DNA of 64,000 nt from Pocillopora verrucosa (lineage: Eukaryota; Cnidaria; Anthozoa; Scleractinia; Pocilloporidae), in assembly GCF_036669915.1 (NCBI RefSeq), contig NC_089315.1, positions 16,671,003 to 16,735,002 of the forward strand, given 5' to 3'. Shown in pieces: positions 12,846 through 27,700 of this stretch. Each line of letters starts with the position of its first letter. The stretch's first letter is position 1. A model generated the notes under the pieces. That model did no database searches, was not told where the DNA came from, and saw only the letters and a program-made list of their open reading frames with translations. A program made the translations under genes and the position numbers.

Positions 12846-15116
12846 TCTATCACAGTCCTTTTTTAGGAGTGTAGGTTGACAAGAACACACTTTTTAGAGT
12901 TGCAAAATTCTTGCAACTCAAAGTTAACGGCTATCGGTTAAAATTTCGTTCATTTTACGGCTGACGGTCAATTTCTTTGCGTTGCAATCAAAATTAACAT
13001 GTTTAAACTTTGGCATTTTTTACCCCTACCAGCTATTTTTTGTCTAATTTTGCCGTTTACAGCTAACGGTTACTGGACCCATTGTCACCCTCAAAGAGGA
13101 ATTGGTTTGTTTGAAAACACTTTTCAAAAATGCATTTAAAGCTGAGCAAATAACAAGCGCTTTTCAAAACAGGTTGGGATACACTTGCAAAGAAACAAAG
13201 CAGACCACGTAAGTACCGAATATTCCATGCTTAATGTTTACCAAATGAGAAAAGATGAGAGATGCGAAATGGTGCCCATAGAGGAGAAGATAGGCTGTTT
13301 GAGTCATAATTATAGCTCAAGTTTGGTTTTATGAGGTAAGGGAACTTTCGCTCAGTAAAGTGAGAGCAAAAAAAAAAAAAGAAAGACGAAGGCTGGTTAG
13401 TTTGACCGCCCTCACCTTCTTCATTCAATGGTTACCAACCTATTAGCTTTGCGGGAGAATAAGGCCAATTGGTTTTCCAACTTGCGAACTCGCCTAATGT
13501 TCCTGAGCGTTGGCAAAGTTAAGGAATTCTGCACCAGTTCCTCAGTTTTTAATTTATAGTTTCTCTCAGTAGTAAGATAGTTAAGAGCGCAAGCATGGAG
13601 AATCCTCCAGCAGCTTCTAAAACCAAATAAGATGGGCTTCTCTGTTGTTTACAGTTGGTTAACGCCAAAACTAACGTGTGATGCACCGTGGATTTTACAG
13701 AAAGGCGAGACAGTGATTCGTGAATTTTATGATCCAGTGTAAGGCGTGGTCTGCCCCTGAAATATACGTGACCTGTGAGTTTTTTATGTTCATTTCTTGA
13801 AAACCTCATGATTTCCTCCTAACCTCGCACGTAAGAAGAGAGCTTTGAAGTTTTCCCCTATTAAATGACACATGCTGTTTAAAGTACATGTGACGCGTGA
13901 ACTTTTCCAAAATGGATCCGGAGCCCCTGTCCCCCTCCCTCTCCCTGGGCTACCCTCATGTTTAAGTACCACTTATCATCTAGTTAGCGCATTATAGGAA
14001 TATTACGATAACCATGGTAACTGCTCTCTCTCGCTCCCTTCAAATAGCAGAGGAAATAAGACCCAAGAAATAAGACATTGCATTTTTAAAGGTCCAGATC
14101 CTTCTAGCTCATTATTTGCTGGTCAAAAAAACGCACTTTCTTGTTATAACACAAGCTTAACGTTCTCCGCACAACAATCGGTCACGCGCGCCTTGCAAAA
14201 AACTATTTGAATTTATCGTTCATTGCGCATCCAGGGCAAACGTAAAATTTCGGATAAATATCAATAGTCCCGTCAAAGCTTGATCACTAGTGCTAATTAA
14301 TATATTGCTGCACATCATTAGGATGTTCTACACCTATTTCGAGCTCGGTTGCTCGGGAACAAATATTGATCCGTCCTAGTAGTAGTCCCACTTGAGTAGT
14401 ACCAGCACTTCAGTATATTTATCACTTTAGTGGTACCAGCAAAATTTATAATCGAACCTAAGCGTTCCGTAACTGCTTACAAGACATGGGACACCGACCT
14501 CCAATGTAACATCTTTGGTCACCCTTCCGTCACGACCAACACTGAAAAAAGCAACATGACTTCGAACTATTGTCTTAAAATGGTTAAAAAATTAATTAAA
14601 TAATTGCCTAAATTTCATGTTAGTTGTCGCGGCTAGCGAAATACGAAATGACTCAAAGGTAGTCCATTAGGGTAGTCCTTGGACTTGGGTCAGTGTTTTG
14701 CCCATCACCCCTGTAATCATCTCATTAGCGAGTGATTAGCAAGATCGCACGAGTACGATTTGTTAACTTCAGGTATACAGACAGAATTTGACAACACGAA
14801 GTCGTAATACTGATTGATAAAATGTATGGAAAAATACGAGAAACAAACCAGGCAATGGTTATAATTTTTCATTTAAAGCCAAAGGAACAGCTTAATAAGA
14901 GGACGAAACGCACAAAATCAAATTCTAACTTGTGAATGCGTTACATTTCTGCCAACGTGTTCGAGCTTTCGCCTAGAAATATGATGTCACCAAAAAACTG
15001 TCACGCAAGGGATGGAGGTTACAGGACGGCGAAATCTTTGTTTTGGTGTAGATTGACAAGAGTGTGTTCGAAGCCCAAACAATTGTTGCAAAGCTGTCCA
15101 TATTTTCTCCAGAACG
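12846..15116. other. Intergenic DNA upstream of the quinone oxidoreductase gene
   Basis: No gene is supported. There is a poly-A tract at 13,368-13,380, and the last few hundred bases should hold the promoter and 5-prime UTR of the oxidoreductase. No clear TATA box or other defined promoter element was identified. Confidence 0.4.
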
Positions 15117-18100
15117 ATGTCTATGAAAGCTCTGATTGTTGAAGAGTTCGGCGACTCGTCGAAACTAAAGTATAGTGAGGTTCCCAAGCCAGAACCCGCA
15201 GAAGGAGAGGTAAATAAACTAGTCTATTTTACATTTCTCCCTCTTAAGAACTGTCTCGGTCTTTGCCTCTTTCATGTGGGGCAGTGCTGAATCATATTGG
15301 CGGTTTCAATTTTTAATGATCGTGTAATTTAAGCCAAAATAGTGGATATTTTAAGGGGACAATTGTCATTATTAACCTGACTGTATTGAGATTCTCGTAA
15401 AGCAAAACATGTGAAGATAAGCTATAGGCGCCATTGGCAAAATGGTGGTGATGACTGTACAAGTTTATTGTTCATGACCGCGCTACGTAAAAGGCTGCGA
15501 CTGCAAACTGCCCGGTTCACCCATCGTATTCTCTCGAATAACACAACACGTTTTACCGATCTAATAGGCACTCTCCCTCAGATAAGCGCCCGTCCCCATG
15601 GCCTTAAATGTCAAATGCCCTCCTCCCCCCCCATACTCCATCACTTTCTTGAATATTAAGGATACAAAAAAAAAACCTCTTTCTGTTGCCACTTGATTTT
15701 TTGACTTAATTGATGAGTCCCAATTACAGCCGAATTATAAAAGTATCCCTTTTCATTAAGAGCTTGCTATTTTATAAACATCTTTATATTAGCAATTTTT
15801 TTTTTAACTTATTCAAGGAAATACAGTAATAGTGTAATCCCACAAGAAGTTTTATTGAAAATAGTTGAAATACTTTTTAAAACCAAAAACTTTTAATGAA
15901 GAGGGAAAATGCAGATAATTAATTCTTCAATTTGTAAGAGCTAGAGAACAAGATACCATACAATAAACATTTGAAGTGTTTCTGTATTCCTTTATCTTGC
16001 TGCAGTGAAAACAGCGAAAGTTAAGATTACTACTTCTTCTCCCCTCAATGCCTATTAAACACAGACCAGCTAAGGACCTTTGGACATGTTTGTGAGAAAA
16101 AAATTGCAATAAAGTGGTCAAATTTAACAACATTGGGTATTTAACATCTTCAACTAGAGGTTCGATTTTTTTTTGCTTGAAGTCTCATTATGTATGAAAT
16201 CAATTATGAAATAAATTTGAGTACCTCTGGGTTAAAATTTATGTTATGTTTTCTTTAGGTTTTGGTAAAAAATGAGATTTGTGGCTTGAATTACCTTGAT
16301 GTCTTGGTAAGGAATGGGGCTTTGCCTCTCAAAGCTGTAGGATCAGGGTTTCCTTTGACAATGGGAGTGGAGGCTGCTGGAACAGTGGAAAAAATTGGTG
16401 TTAATGTCACTAGTGTGACTAAAGGAGAGAGAGTAGCATATGCAGTCGTTGGATCTGGTAAATGAATGATTTATTTTTTAGATGCTATGGTATGTCCCTG
16501 GTTGACCACTTCTGTCACAAATCACCTCTTATAAGCAACAAGTTCTCAAAAATATCAAACTTTAGAATATGAAATACCACAGGGCACCTACTACTTGTAG
16601 GTGACAGCACTCACTTCAGTAATATAATGTTATAATGTTGACTAACTGTAATTACTGAAGCTTATTTTTATATATTTTCATTTATTTCCTTATGGGGACT
16701 CAGATTTTTTCTTTGTCCCTCACTCATGACAAGAAGAAAAAATCTTTCTGTATTTCTTTACCGAGATAAAAACTTACCATCTTTCTTAATCTTATTTAAA
16801 TCATTAACCTCAATATGGGTGTCAATTGAATGACAAGACTCTTTAAAAAAATGTGTAAGCTAATAATAGAGCTTGCCTTTTTAGCAATAACTTTGGCATA
16901 TTCATACCAGTATATGCCAGAATACTTAAGTTATGAATCTTCCACTCTCCTGGACATTTACCTGAATGAATCTCCTATATATGTCTATTTATGGAGGGTA
17001 CATCAAGAAAATTTCCATTGAGAAATTATCATGTTTATCATTAAAGGATTGTTGATTTTATAATGAATTTGTGTTCATTTTGTCTCAGGTGCTTTCAATG
17101 TAGCTACTTTTAATTTTGTGTGGTGATGTTAGGTGGATTGTTTAAACAAAGTTTAGCTGTTGTTAAACAAAACGGCATTCTAAAGTATCTTGAATTTAGC
17201 TGAATCTTTTATCTAGACATTTATTTTTGTGAGCAGTATCAAGGGAGCAGGAATGCAGCTAGTCAGCAGTTGAAGGACATTTATTTGATGAAGACAATCT
17301 GCTTATAGAAAATATGTAAGACCCACTGCCTGTATAAAAACCATGCTTTAGGCCTGTTAAGTTTACAAAGTCAATTCACAAATTTAAGGTATGATTTGAG
17401 AGGTTGTGGATTTAATCCAAAATTATATTTCTCCAGAATAGATAGATTACAAAAAAGATATCTAAATGACATTGAAGGCTGAAAATACATGATAATTGGC
17501 TCTCTTGGATGAATGACTTCTAAAGTGCCTCAAGTGAAAATGTATAGAAAGATCAAAATTTTTGAAAAGTTGTGGCTCAACCAGTGACTAATCCTAGATT
17601 ATTTATGCTAACTGTTAGGGAGTCCAACTTGAATTTTGAGTCGATAACATGGGCTGATACCATAAATAGTTTCTAAATAATTTTAATCACCAGGAGCACA
17701 TGCTGAGTATGCAAAAGTGTCAGCATCAAGACTGGTAAAAGTTCCAGAGGAGATTAGTTTTGAGCAAGCTGCTACATCAATGGTTCAGGGGATGACTGCA
17801 CACTACCTTGTGCATACAACTGGCAGAGTGAAGCCTGGTGACAAGGTGCTGATACATGCTATCTCTGGAGGGACTGGGTCTCTTGTGTGTCAAGTGGCAA
17901 AGAATGCAGGTAACAAAAGTATATGGTTTTCAGTTTGGAGATATCCAGTGGAATCTTTTTTAAGGGATGCTTTCAGGACTAGTGTAAATGTAACCAAGGA
18001 AGGCATCCCCCCCAAAATAGCAGTGTCACACCCTAGAACTCTTCAAGATAAGCTCTCTGAAAGTAATTTGTATATAAACATGATTTTGAATTGAGGAGCT

Positions 18101-20135
18101 GGGCAATGTAGGCAGTAGTTAAAGCCTCAAAGACAGTATGTAGCCTATTAGCTGCATAATTAGACTACTTGTTTTAACGATTAAGTTTGCGGTTAAAAGA
18201 AAGGTTGGGAATAGTAAGTGACACACCAAAGGAGGAGTGTGGATGCTAGTAGGAAGGGATAGAATCATGGAAAGTAAAATTTATTGACTTACTATAATTT
18301 TGTTGGCAATTAGTTTGCTTCCAATAGACCTCTTTAATACATACCACATGAAAAGTGCTTTTTGCACCTACTGATCGGCTAGTTTGGAAGTGAAGAGCAA
18401 AAAATATTCAGCTGCGAGCAGCCAATGAGACAAGATTGCGCATCAAGAGTTTCTCATCAATTAGCCACCTCCACTTTGGTGGATAATTGTTGATAAGCTT
18501 CTATGTTTTGTTTACCCATTTCAGGTCATGTGACAATACTCAAGAGAACTGTTTCTTTCAAATTTCCTCTTATTCATTTACTTATGTTAGCATAATTTAC
18601 AAAAGATAAAGCTGGAAAATCCTTTGAGACCTGAAATGGGTAAGCAAAACATACAAGCTAAAGAGGTCTATTCCACTCTCCATTTCTGGGAGGTTTCTAT
18701 TATTTATTTTACAACTGCATGAAATATCCCATTTCTGTTATCAATTACTGCAACCCAAATCTCTATTTAGCAACCTGTGTAGGCCATCACCATATCATTC
18801 TCATCATTTGCTTCCCACACTTCCCACAGCCAACCTTCTTTTTTGGGTGCAGTCAGTGCTTCAAGTTGAAACAAATAAGGTCAATGAGGGGCTGAAAAGT
18901 TTTTTCCAATTTCCTTTTACTTGTGCTTGGACTGCTCTTAATCTTGCCAAGTTGATCATGTAATTATCTAGTCAATTCAGTTGAGATTTATAGATGAAAC
19001 TCCTTCAAGCCCATAATTTCAACATTTATCAGGAGCATTTGTGATTGGAACAACCAGCACTGAGGCCAAAGCAGCAAAGGCAAGGAAAACTGGTGCTGAT
19101 GAGGTCATCCTTTACTCACAGAAAGATTTTGCCGAAGAGGTCAACAGGATCACTGATGGAGAAGGGGTGAATGTTATTTATGATGGTATTGGAAAAAAAA
19201 CCTTTGAAAAAGGTATGATGTGGATCAAATATCAAAAAGGACATTTATAACTTTTGCTTCAAGTTTAATAATAATCTGACCTGTCTCAAGCTAAATTAGT
19301 ACAATGGAATGATCCATTACTTATTACTTAATGAGCTAAATTATACACCCATATTTATTACTACTTACTCATGATGTACGGGACAGGTGCCAAAAAAAAA
19401 TTTAAACCATTTCGTATATTTAATCCATGAAATCAAGAAGGCAGGAATCATTGCGATCATCTAAATTCAAAGGTTAATGTTTAACCCTTTAACTCCCAGA
19501 CCAAATTTGCAATTCTCCTTAATGTCAACAATACGACACTTGTAATGTTAGTTTAGAGAATTTATTATTGTATCAACTAATTATCCCCAAATTGATATTT
19601 TTCTTTATTCTCATCACTTATCTGCTTGATATTGTAAGGAGAAATTCTGTCTTGGTCACTCATGGGAGTTTAAGGGTTAAAGGGAACGGATTGTTAAAGT
19701 TACAGGTCATTGAAGTCCCCTTGAAACTGCCTTTCGTGAGATTTACAAAAAATGAAAACTTCCATTTCATGTTTCACGTAGAAATGTTTAAAACCTGTCC
19801 GCACTAATACTTATCTTTTCTGTTCCACTGTAGACTTCGAGTGTTTAGCTGTCCAAGGAATCGTGGTGTCTTTTGGAGTAGTTTCCGGGACTCCTCCTCC
19901 GTTAGATCTTAACACACTCGCCAAAGGTTCCTTCTCCGTCTGCCGACCTTCGTTGTTTCACCACATCAAAAAGGAAGAGGATTTGAAGTGGCGTAGCTCT
20001 GAAGTGTTGAACTGGATCAAGAAAGGCGAAGTGAAGTTTGGTGACTTTACTGTATTACCACTGTCTGAGGGAAAGAAAGCTTACGAGTTGTTGGAAAGTG
20101 GAAAATCTACAGGAAAAGTCTTGATGAAGCCATGA
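15117..20135 (+). CDS. CRYZ: Zeta-crystallin-type NADPH:quinone oxidoreductase (MDR family), complete, 5 exons
   Basis: Exons 15,117-15,209, 16,259-16,457, 17,694-17,909, 19,033-19,212 and 19,834-20,135 join in consistent phases (0,1,1,1) at GT/AG sites to give 990 nt, 329 residues plus stop, the usual size of zeta-crystallin. The start is MSMKALIVEEFG; a second Met two codons on is also possible. An N-terminal GroES-like domain shows CGLNYLDVLVRNG and GVEAAGTVEKIG. The Rossmann NADPH-binding loop is ISGGTGSLVCQVAK (family AxGGVG), followed by GTTSTEAKAAKARKTGAD. The C-terminus is STGKVLMKP. No zinc-ligand set typical of alcohol dehydrogenases is seen, as expected for quinone reductases. Members reduce quinones with NADPH in the cytosol. 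The exact orthologue within the QOR family cannot be fixed by eye. Confidence 0.93.
18323..18672. repeat. Foldback MITE-like element in intron 3 of the oxidoreductase
   Basis: Perfect 14 bp terminal inverted repeats, AATAGACCTCTTTA at 18,323 and its complement ending at 18,672. An inner inverted pair (gttttgtttacccatttcag near 18,507 and its complement near 18,635) makes it a foldback. It is about 350 bp with no coding capacity. Confidence 0.8.
19480..19681. repeat. MITE-like element, AACCCTTTAACTCCCA termini
   Basis: It begins TTTAACCCTTTAACTCCCA and ends with the exact reverse complement, 19 bp each, about 200 bp apart, in intron 4 of the oxidoreductase. Related copies lie at 20,515, 21,358, 23,577 and 57,693. 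Confidence 0.85.
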
Positions 20136-20166
20136 GCTGAACTGAAAGATTTAAGCGGTTAATCGC

Positions 20167-20172
20167 AATAAA
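20167..20172 (+). terminator. AATAAA polyadenylation signal of the quinone oxidoreductase
   Basis: A canonical AATAAA lies 32 bases past the stop codon at 20,133-20,135. Confidence 0.65.
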
Positions 20173-20514
20173 ACTCAGTTTTAGTTGATCCTAGGATAAA
20201 AACATACAAAATGCTAACGAATCTCTTTATCAATATGTGTGTTTTCGTGTTCCTTCGCAAACAAGCTGGAGATTGTACAATCAGCATGGTACAAGTTAAA
20301 TGCGCAGGGATTTCTTTTAGTGTTCTTTGGAGATTTTATCTTAGAACAAAATGGATGTTTACGTTTTCTAAGTTATGCAAAAGCTAGACAGTTTGGCTTT
20401 TAGACCAGTGTTTGTTATACTCTTTACTCCATTTTCTGTACGTTTAACATCTTGTAACACTCGTTGTATCTTGCACCAAGAAAAGAAAAGCTGGCTTTTA
20501 ATTACATAATATGG

Positions 20515-20680
20515 GTTAACCCTTTACACCCCAACATTGGTCTGCATAATCTCCCTACTGTTCTCCATACATTTCCCATAGTTTTGGCAAGGAGAATTTG
20601 CGGAATGATTCAGAACTTCTTCAGATGGTAACCATTTCCTGTATTCTCGTGACCTTGATGTTTGATGTAGGGGTGATTCT
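20515..20680. repeat. MITE-like element (same family as 19,480)
   Basis: It starts gttaaccctttacacccc and contains the family's internal ctgttctccatacatttcc motif. The right end is degraded. Confidence 0.65.
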
Positions 20681-21357
20681 GTGAGAAAAAATTGTTAGTA
20701 CCACAAAAACGCCGAAAAAAACGAGGGAAGTATCCAGCCATCTTAACCAAATAAACTTGGTCAATAAATGATTATAACATAGCAAAAAGATTCCACTTTA
20801 TTTTCAAAAATGATTTGTTTATTTCGAGGTCCGGGAAAGAAAGGCAACTGTGTTTGTAGCAAGTTTGTAGCATTAGATCAACAGGAGTCGTTTATGATTT
20901 TCTTAGCTTCGACAGTCTTTCCCACGATCTGCCGCTTTTTACGCCGACATTGTCCAAAAGTTACGGACTTAGTAAGTCCGCTCCGCGCGGACAAGATTTG
21001 CTTGCGCAAAATCTTAGCGTGCAACACTGAGTAGAAACGATTTCGCCCGCCCAGGCAGCTAATCAGAACACAGTATTCACTGCCAGCGATATTTAACAAT
21101 TAACTTATTGTCTACTTTTGACCACGGAAACCGAGCTGAGATAGGACGCAGAAATCGTTGGACAGATACTCCAAAAGATATATAAACAAGGGTTTCTCAC
21201 ACTTCAATTACTTTTATAACATAGCTAGTAAATTTGTCCAATCAAATTCAATTGCGCGAGCGTGCTTCATATTCCTATTGTGCAAGGACATGACATCAGC
21301 AAACAAATCCCTCGAGAAAAAAATTTTCCATGGGGTTGAAAATGTTATAACCAATTG
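20681..21357. other. Intergenic DNA between the two conserved genes
   Basis: No gene or RNA recognised. Short frames on both strands (about 20,810-21,100) lack any recognisable domain. Confidence 0.4.
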
Positions 21358-21565
21358 TTAACCCTTTAACTCCCAGGATCTGATTCTTAATTCTCCTCTC
21401 TGGCTGCTACACAATTTCTTGTAGGATAGTTACAAGAATTTGGTGTTTGATCAAGTTAAAAACTTCTACTTGATAAGCTGGAGTATTCTCATTACCTGTT
21501 TGCTGGATAATGTATGGATATTATAGGAAGAAGTTACGTGTTAATCACTTCTGTTAAAGGTTAAG
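21358..21565. repeat. MITE-like element (same family as 19,480)
   Basis: It starts gttaaccctttaactccca and ends near ctgttaaaggttaag, about 235 bp upstream of the argininosuccinate synthase start codon, so it lies in or beside that gene's promoter. Confidence 0.75.
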
Positions 21566-21799
21566 TGACTTATTCCTACGGAAGATGCATTTTTCGCGCC
21601 AACGCAGCGGTTTCCCAAATCAGCTGGGACCAGTGCCATCAACCAATCATTCGCGATGGCTATCAAATTGACCAATCAGAGCAGAGAAAATAAGACCGCC
21701 AGAAGGAAGAAATTGGATAAGTGGAATAATTACCCACGTTGTCGTGTTTTGGCTGAAGTTCGTGTAGTATTATCAGTTCGAAGTAAGGGTATACTGAAC

Positions 21800-24700
21800 A
21801 TGTCTGAGGACAAAAAGACCGTGGTTCTAGCCTACAGTGGAGGTCTTGATACATCTTGTATCTTGCTTTGGCTCAAAGAACAAGGGTATGAAGTTATTGC
21901 ATTCATGGTAAGAGGAATTTGTTTCGTGATAATCACGGGATAACGAGTCGCTCGATCTATTCGAAGCTTATCATTTTATACTGTCTCGGTAAAATTTATT
22001 TTCATTGAATCCGATTGTCTGTTCGATGATTTCGACGTGAACAAGACAACCCGTCTTGATTTGAGTTTTTTGGACTCATGTGGTGAGCTTTATGACTCCT
22101 GGGTGCAATATGCAAATTATTAGGAATTGAAATAAAAAATTGTACAGTAGCTGAAGTCAAGCGTGAGTTACGGTGACCTAGAGAAACAATAAACTTATTC
22201 AATTCTTTCGAAATGACCTAATTATGCTGTGATATTGACCAAGTCTTCCTAGATTCAAGTTTTTTGATTCAATTGTCGTTTTTTCTCAGGCAGATGTGGG
22301 ACAAGATGAAGATTTCGAGGAGGCGAGGGCGAAGGCCACAAAACTGGGCGCAAAAAAGGTCAGCGATAATCCAAAGTTGCCCTGAATTGCCACGTAATAA
22401 TAGGTCTTTTTTATGAAAGATTACATGTATTTATAATGATAACGCACCGTGAAGTGTAAACTAAATTTTGATTTCGATTCACTCGACGTTGGTAAAATTA
22501 GTTTCTCAATGAAAGCATTCAGAAAAAGATATTTCTTGGAGGATGCAGTACAAAGCCATTTTCCAGAGCTTTGAATTAAAATTGAAACCCTTTTGTGGGT
22601 GAACTAAGCTATCGTACGTTTGCCCAAAAAACCGCATTTTTTAGTTTGAGTAAGGATGGGTTTTCTGTAATGGAAATTATGGTAATTGAAAAGATAAATA
22701 AAGATTTATTGATCTTCTTTGCCAGGTGCCTTAAACAAGCGCTTTTGGTACACCAGTTTCACTTTGTGTAAACTTTCAGAAATTTGATTTAGTTTACACT
22801 TTTTCTTGGTTTTTACTTAAATATTGCCCAATTGTAAATTCTATATTTACCAGAGTCAATATTAGTTAAGAATATTAGAGTATCTGGTGGGATGTTTTCT
22901 TCATAAATAATTAGGAATCCTTAATTTTGGGGTTTTTATAAGTATAAGTTTTTGTGTCATTTGTGAAAATCTTGTGGTTATGTGCATGGTCTTGCAGGAT
23001 TTAAATTAAAAGGCTCTCTTTCAAAGGATAACAAACATTTTTTCATGACCACCATAACAATAATTGGGTCTAAATGATCTATTAATTTTTTTCTGGAGGT
23101 TCTGAAAACCAATTAGAAGTAAATCAAATGGATTTAATAAAAGCCCATGGGAGGGGGGGGGGAAGGTAGGCTTGATTATCAGCTGCTTTTCAGGAAATGA
23201 GCCATCCCTCCCTCCTAAATCAAGTGATGATTGAAGACTGAGCAGATGAAAAGGGTAGAAATCAAGCTAAGGAGGGAAAGTGTGCACTCCCTATTTCAGC
23301 CCAAACAGGTGTACGCTACCAAATAGGGCATGGTTTTTAAGTCATGAGTTTTAACAGGTTATCCAAACTCAATATTTATTGTCATGAATAAGATGTCTTA
23401 TCAGGCCAGAAGTCTTGAACAGGATGTAAAATGAGGGTGGTGCGCGGTCTCCATCCCTAGTACTAACAATTTTTTCAAACCTAATTCCCAAAAATTCTCA
23501 ACCTACCTAAATCAGGTTGAATTGCGGTAATCTGTAACAATTTTTTGCTGTGATTAGGGTTATGAAACTAGTGGATTTTGACTTAACCATTTATACCCTT
23601 ATATCAGCATGTATATTCTCCATACTGTTCTCTATACATTTCCTAACAAGCTGACAAAGAGAATTTTTATACCAATCAAGAGCTTCTTTAGTTGGTGATC
23701 ATTTCCTTTATTCTTGTGAGATTAATATTTGATTCAGTGATGATATTGTAAGGAGAAATTAGATGCTAGTCGCTCCTAGGGGTCAAAGGGTTGAATAAGG
23801 TCTGAACTGAGGGATCGCAGTTGTACCCTTATCCCACCTTAACCCCCTCAACCTCCACCAGGGACAAATTGAGGGTGTTGAGAACTTTTAACTGATCTTA
23901 ACATCTTGGAGTCTTTTCAAATAAGTTAATTACAAAGTCCTGTATTTAGAGCTCATTGGTATCTTACACTTGTGGTGGTTTTGGGTTCAGTGTAACTTGG
24001 ATTTGAATCCAAGGGTCTCTTACCATCCTGTTGGGTCCTGGATTGTTTCACTGCTTCCCCTTTTTGCCTTACTGCTACTCAAAGTCTGAATACAAATTTA
24101 TCCCTTCCCCACAACTTCTTCCACAATCGAATATTTACATGTATGAAAACAAATTTGATCTTGGCCCTTACAGAGGGAATACTTGAAGATTAGAATCTAA
24201 TTATCAGACTCTTTTCTCACTGAATTGTTTACCTGCAATAATGTTTTTTGAATGGCAGCTATAAAACATCATTTTCCAAACATGAAGTCGTTATGTACAA
24301 TAGCCCTTGAAAAGCGTATTTTTTCCAATTTGTACCACAGGTGTTTATTGAGGATTTGAGAGAGGAATTTGTCAAAGAGTTCATCTTTCCAGCTGTACAA
24401 GCTAATGCAATTTATGAAGATCGCTATTTGATGGGAACAGGTAGATGTTATATTGACTTTTTACTTGGTGTTGAATTCAATAAAAATCTCCAAAAAATTA
24501 CTTTTACAACTTCTACTTCAACAATTTCTTTGTCATAGCTGTTGCCAGGCCTTGCATTGCTCGTCGTCAAGTCCAGATTGCTCTTCGTGAGGGTGCAGAA
24601 TATGTGTCCCATGGTGCTACAGGAAAGGTAAAATTAGGATAGGTAATAACATGATTTCAAGTGCAATTTTGTGTTGATAAGCATGGGTAAATTTTTCAAA

Positions 24701-27700
24701 GATAACAAAGTTGCACAAGCTCGTAGGTCAAGTGCAATTTGTAGTATTTGAAAAATGTACAAATGTTTATAACACCAGATTACAAGAGAAATCATGTTAT
24801 ATTTCTTGTTAATAATGTACTTGAAAAAACATCACAGAGAGTCAAGGCAGACAAAATTTTGAAAGCATGTTTGCTCTATTTGTAATTTGCACTTGAGTTA
24901 CAACTTTGTATTCATGTTACAACTTTGTGCTTGTGTTACATGAGAATGCATTTGTTTTCAGCTGATCAGAAACGCATAATTTTTTTTATGTTTATTACAA
25001 GATCCCTTTCAGTGAAGGTTGTTGCCATCTTTGCAGCCATGTTGGAATCAAGGGTTTTTTATCAGTTGGAACCATAAAAATACCCAGTGATCCCAATTTT
25101 GTAGCTTGAAGCTGTCATCAAATCAAAATGATTTGTTTTGCCACTTTGGTTCAAGCATTTACTGAATGTACATGTTGTCTGTAGTCTGTGTTTTCACAAC
25201 TTTCTTTAAATTGTTTGATGTAACATTGAGTTGAAAATACATTATTTTTTTACCTAGTGCTAATCAAGGAATTGTAACCTTAAGTACTTGAAGAACCAAT
25301 AACTTTCACTTGACTAATGGTGACTTAATTTATGAATTTGTTTAACAGGGTAATGATCAAGTGCGTTTTGAGATGACTTATTATGCACTGTATCCAGGGG
25401 TTAAGGTGGGTTGAAAGCTAAGCATTGACATTAAGGTTTACCTATTTAACAGATGTATGTCTGTTCAGTAATGGAACACAAGAGGCAGCTGAATATGTCA
25501 CCTGCAGGAAAACTACCAAAACTCACAGAAAAACTACTTCAACTTACAATATAAAAATGGAGTTTGTTTTACAAAAAATGTCTTCCACTAAGAAATGTTG
25601 AATTAAGTGATATATTGAGAATTGAAAAATATTCTTCATGAATATTTAAATTTGGCTCTCATGATGAGGTTGTTATCTTTGTGCCTGATGATATAACTGG
25701 TACAGGGTGTGGTGAAGAATACATGTTTTCAAATCAGGCAAAATTCTAGTACTTTTTCAATATTATTACAATAGCAATTATATCATTTTTGAATCCACAG
25801 GTTATTACCCCATGGAGACTTCCAGAATTTTACGACAGATTCAAGGGAAGAAAGGACCTGTTTGACTACGCAGAAGTAAACATTACTTTACTTTACAAAG
25901 TTACTTTTCTCTTTCTTAGTACTTGTGTGTGTAAAATGAGTAAAGTGTCAAATTTATGATTTGAATCCCATTAACCATAACAATTTTTATCAAAGTAATT
26001 GAGAACACAGTTAATTTTCAGCCTTTTTCAATTTTGCTTGTTGTAAGCATTGCATACCAAGACCCAGTTGTATAAAGGATGGATAACACTATCCTGCAGA
26101 TAAATCACCATCCAGCTGAAAAGTGATAGCAAAATGTACCGTGGTATCCTCACGATAGAGATTTATCCAGTGCATAGCATTATCCAAGTTTCAAAGAACT
26201 GGGGCAAGATGATTAACTTGTTTATAATTTCCTGCAGCAAAAAGGCATACCATTACCAGTCACCCCAAAGAAGCCTTGGAGTATTGATGCCAACCTTATG
26301 CACATAAGGTGAGTTTTTTACCACAAAATTAAGTTCTGTAAAGAGTTTCTATGGTGATGTTTTGAGCCTTAGCCCCTCATTAGAGCAAAGAGAAGAGAAG
26401 TTCTGTAAAGTTTACTAATAATTTAAAATATAATTAGCTGAATATGACCTTAGTTGTTTTACCCAGTTTTTGAATTGCTAAACTTCATGTGGATATCACA
26501 TTACTATTATGTATTAATTACTGTCATCACTTGTTTTGTTCCAGTTATGAATCTGGAATTCTTGAAAACCCTAAGGTCAGTGAGTGTTTATTGATCAATG
26601 GGTTCATGGTACTTTCATCTTTATTTTTGAAGATATTGACTCAAAGGAAGCTTAAGTTATCTTTTCTGTTGGGAGAAAAGATTAGTGAGCTTCCCTCAAA
26701 CTGGATTGTAACATTTTGAGCCCTGTGTCTTTCTAAGGCCACTGTCTTGTGTTTTTGGGTAAGGCACTTGATATTGCCCGAGTACTAATTCCTCAGGTGG
26801 CTCAGTCTTCTATTGAAACCTTACGTCTTTGTAACTAAAACCTGCTTTTTCCTTCTCAGACCATGGCTCCAGATGACCTTTACTGCTTTACAACTGATCC
26901 AAAATCTGCTCCTGATGAGGTAAGCTTTTAATGTTTCTTGTTTATAATCATGAATTTCCTTAACACGGACTTCTTCAATGTATCATGCAGGTGAAGTGCT
27001 CTCATTTACATTTTGATCAGGAGGCAAAGGGTTTTATACATGATGCATCATTAAACCCAACATTTATTCTGTTAGCCTTGGCAAGTTGGGCTTCCTGGTT
27101 AAAATATTATTATAATTATTATTATTATTATTATAATTATTATTATTATTATTATAATTATTATTATTATTATTATTTCATCATAAGTTTTATCTTTGCT
27201 TATCTTCTTTCATCAGCCAGAACAGCTCGAGCTTGAGTTTAAGAAAGGTAAATATTTTCAAACTATACTTATAAAATATCCTTCCTTTAAGCATTGTTTT
27301 AAATGAATGTTCGTCTTATAAAAGTAATTTTTAATAAATATTTCATGTAATTATTTGATTCTCATTGGTTTGAAATTGACATAAGGCATAACTCTGAGCT
27401 GTCAGATCACTTTGAGGCTGACTTTCAGAGAAAACAATATTTAACTAAAGGTCTGGAGGTCCTGAGGTCTGTTTATCAGTGTGAAGATAAGCTGGTAACC
27501 TGTGAAGTCAGAAAGCAAGGGCACAGGGGAAAGAAGAGCCTCGGACAAAGCCAGAGAAACTGACCTTGTATGGATGTCCTTGAGCTTTCGTTTCATAGAT
27601 TTCTTTTGACATGCGCAAATAACTTTGCTGTCCTAAGAGTCTCAGCTACTTGTCCAAGGGACCTGTTTTTTTTTAAAGTTTTTTTTTCTAACTTGAAGCA

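Noticed and set aside
26985-27236. Tyr/Asn-rich frame in ASS1 intron 9
   Set aside because: Translation of the TTA microsatellite running into the next exon in a different reading frame.
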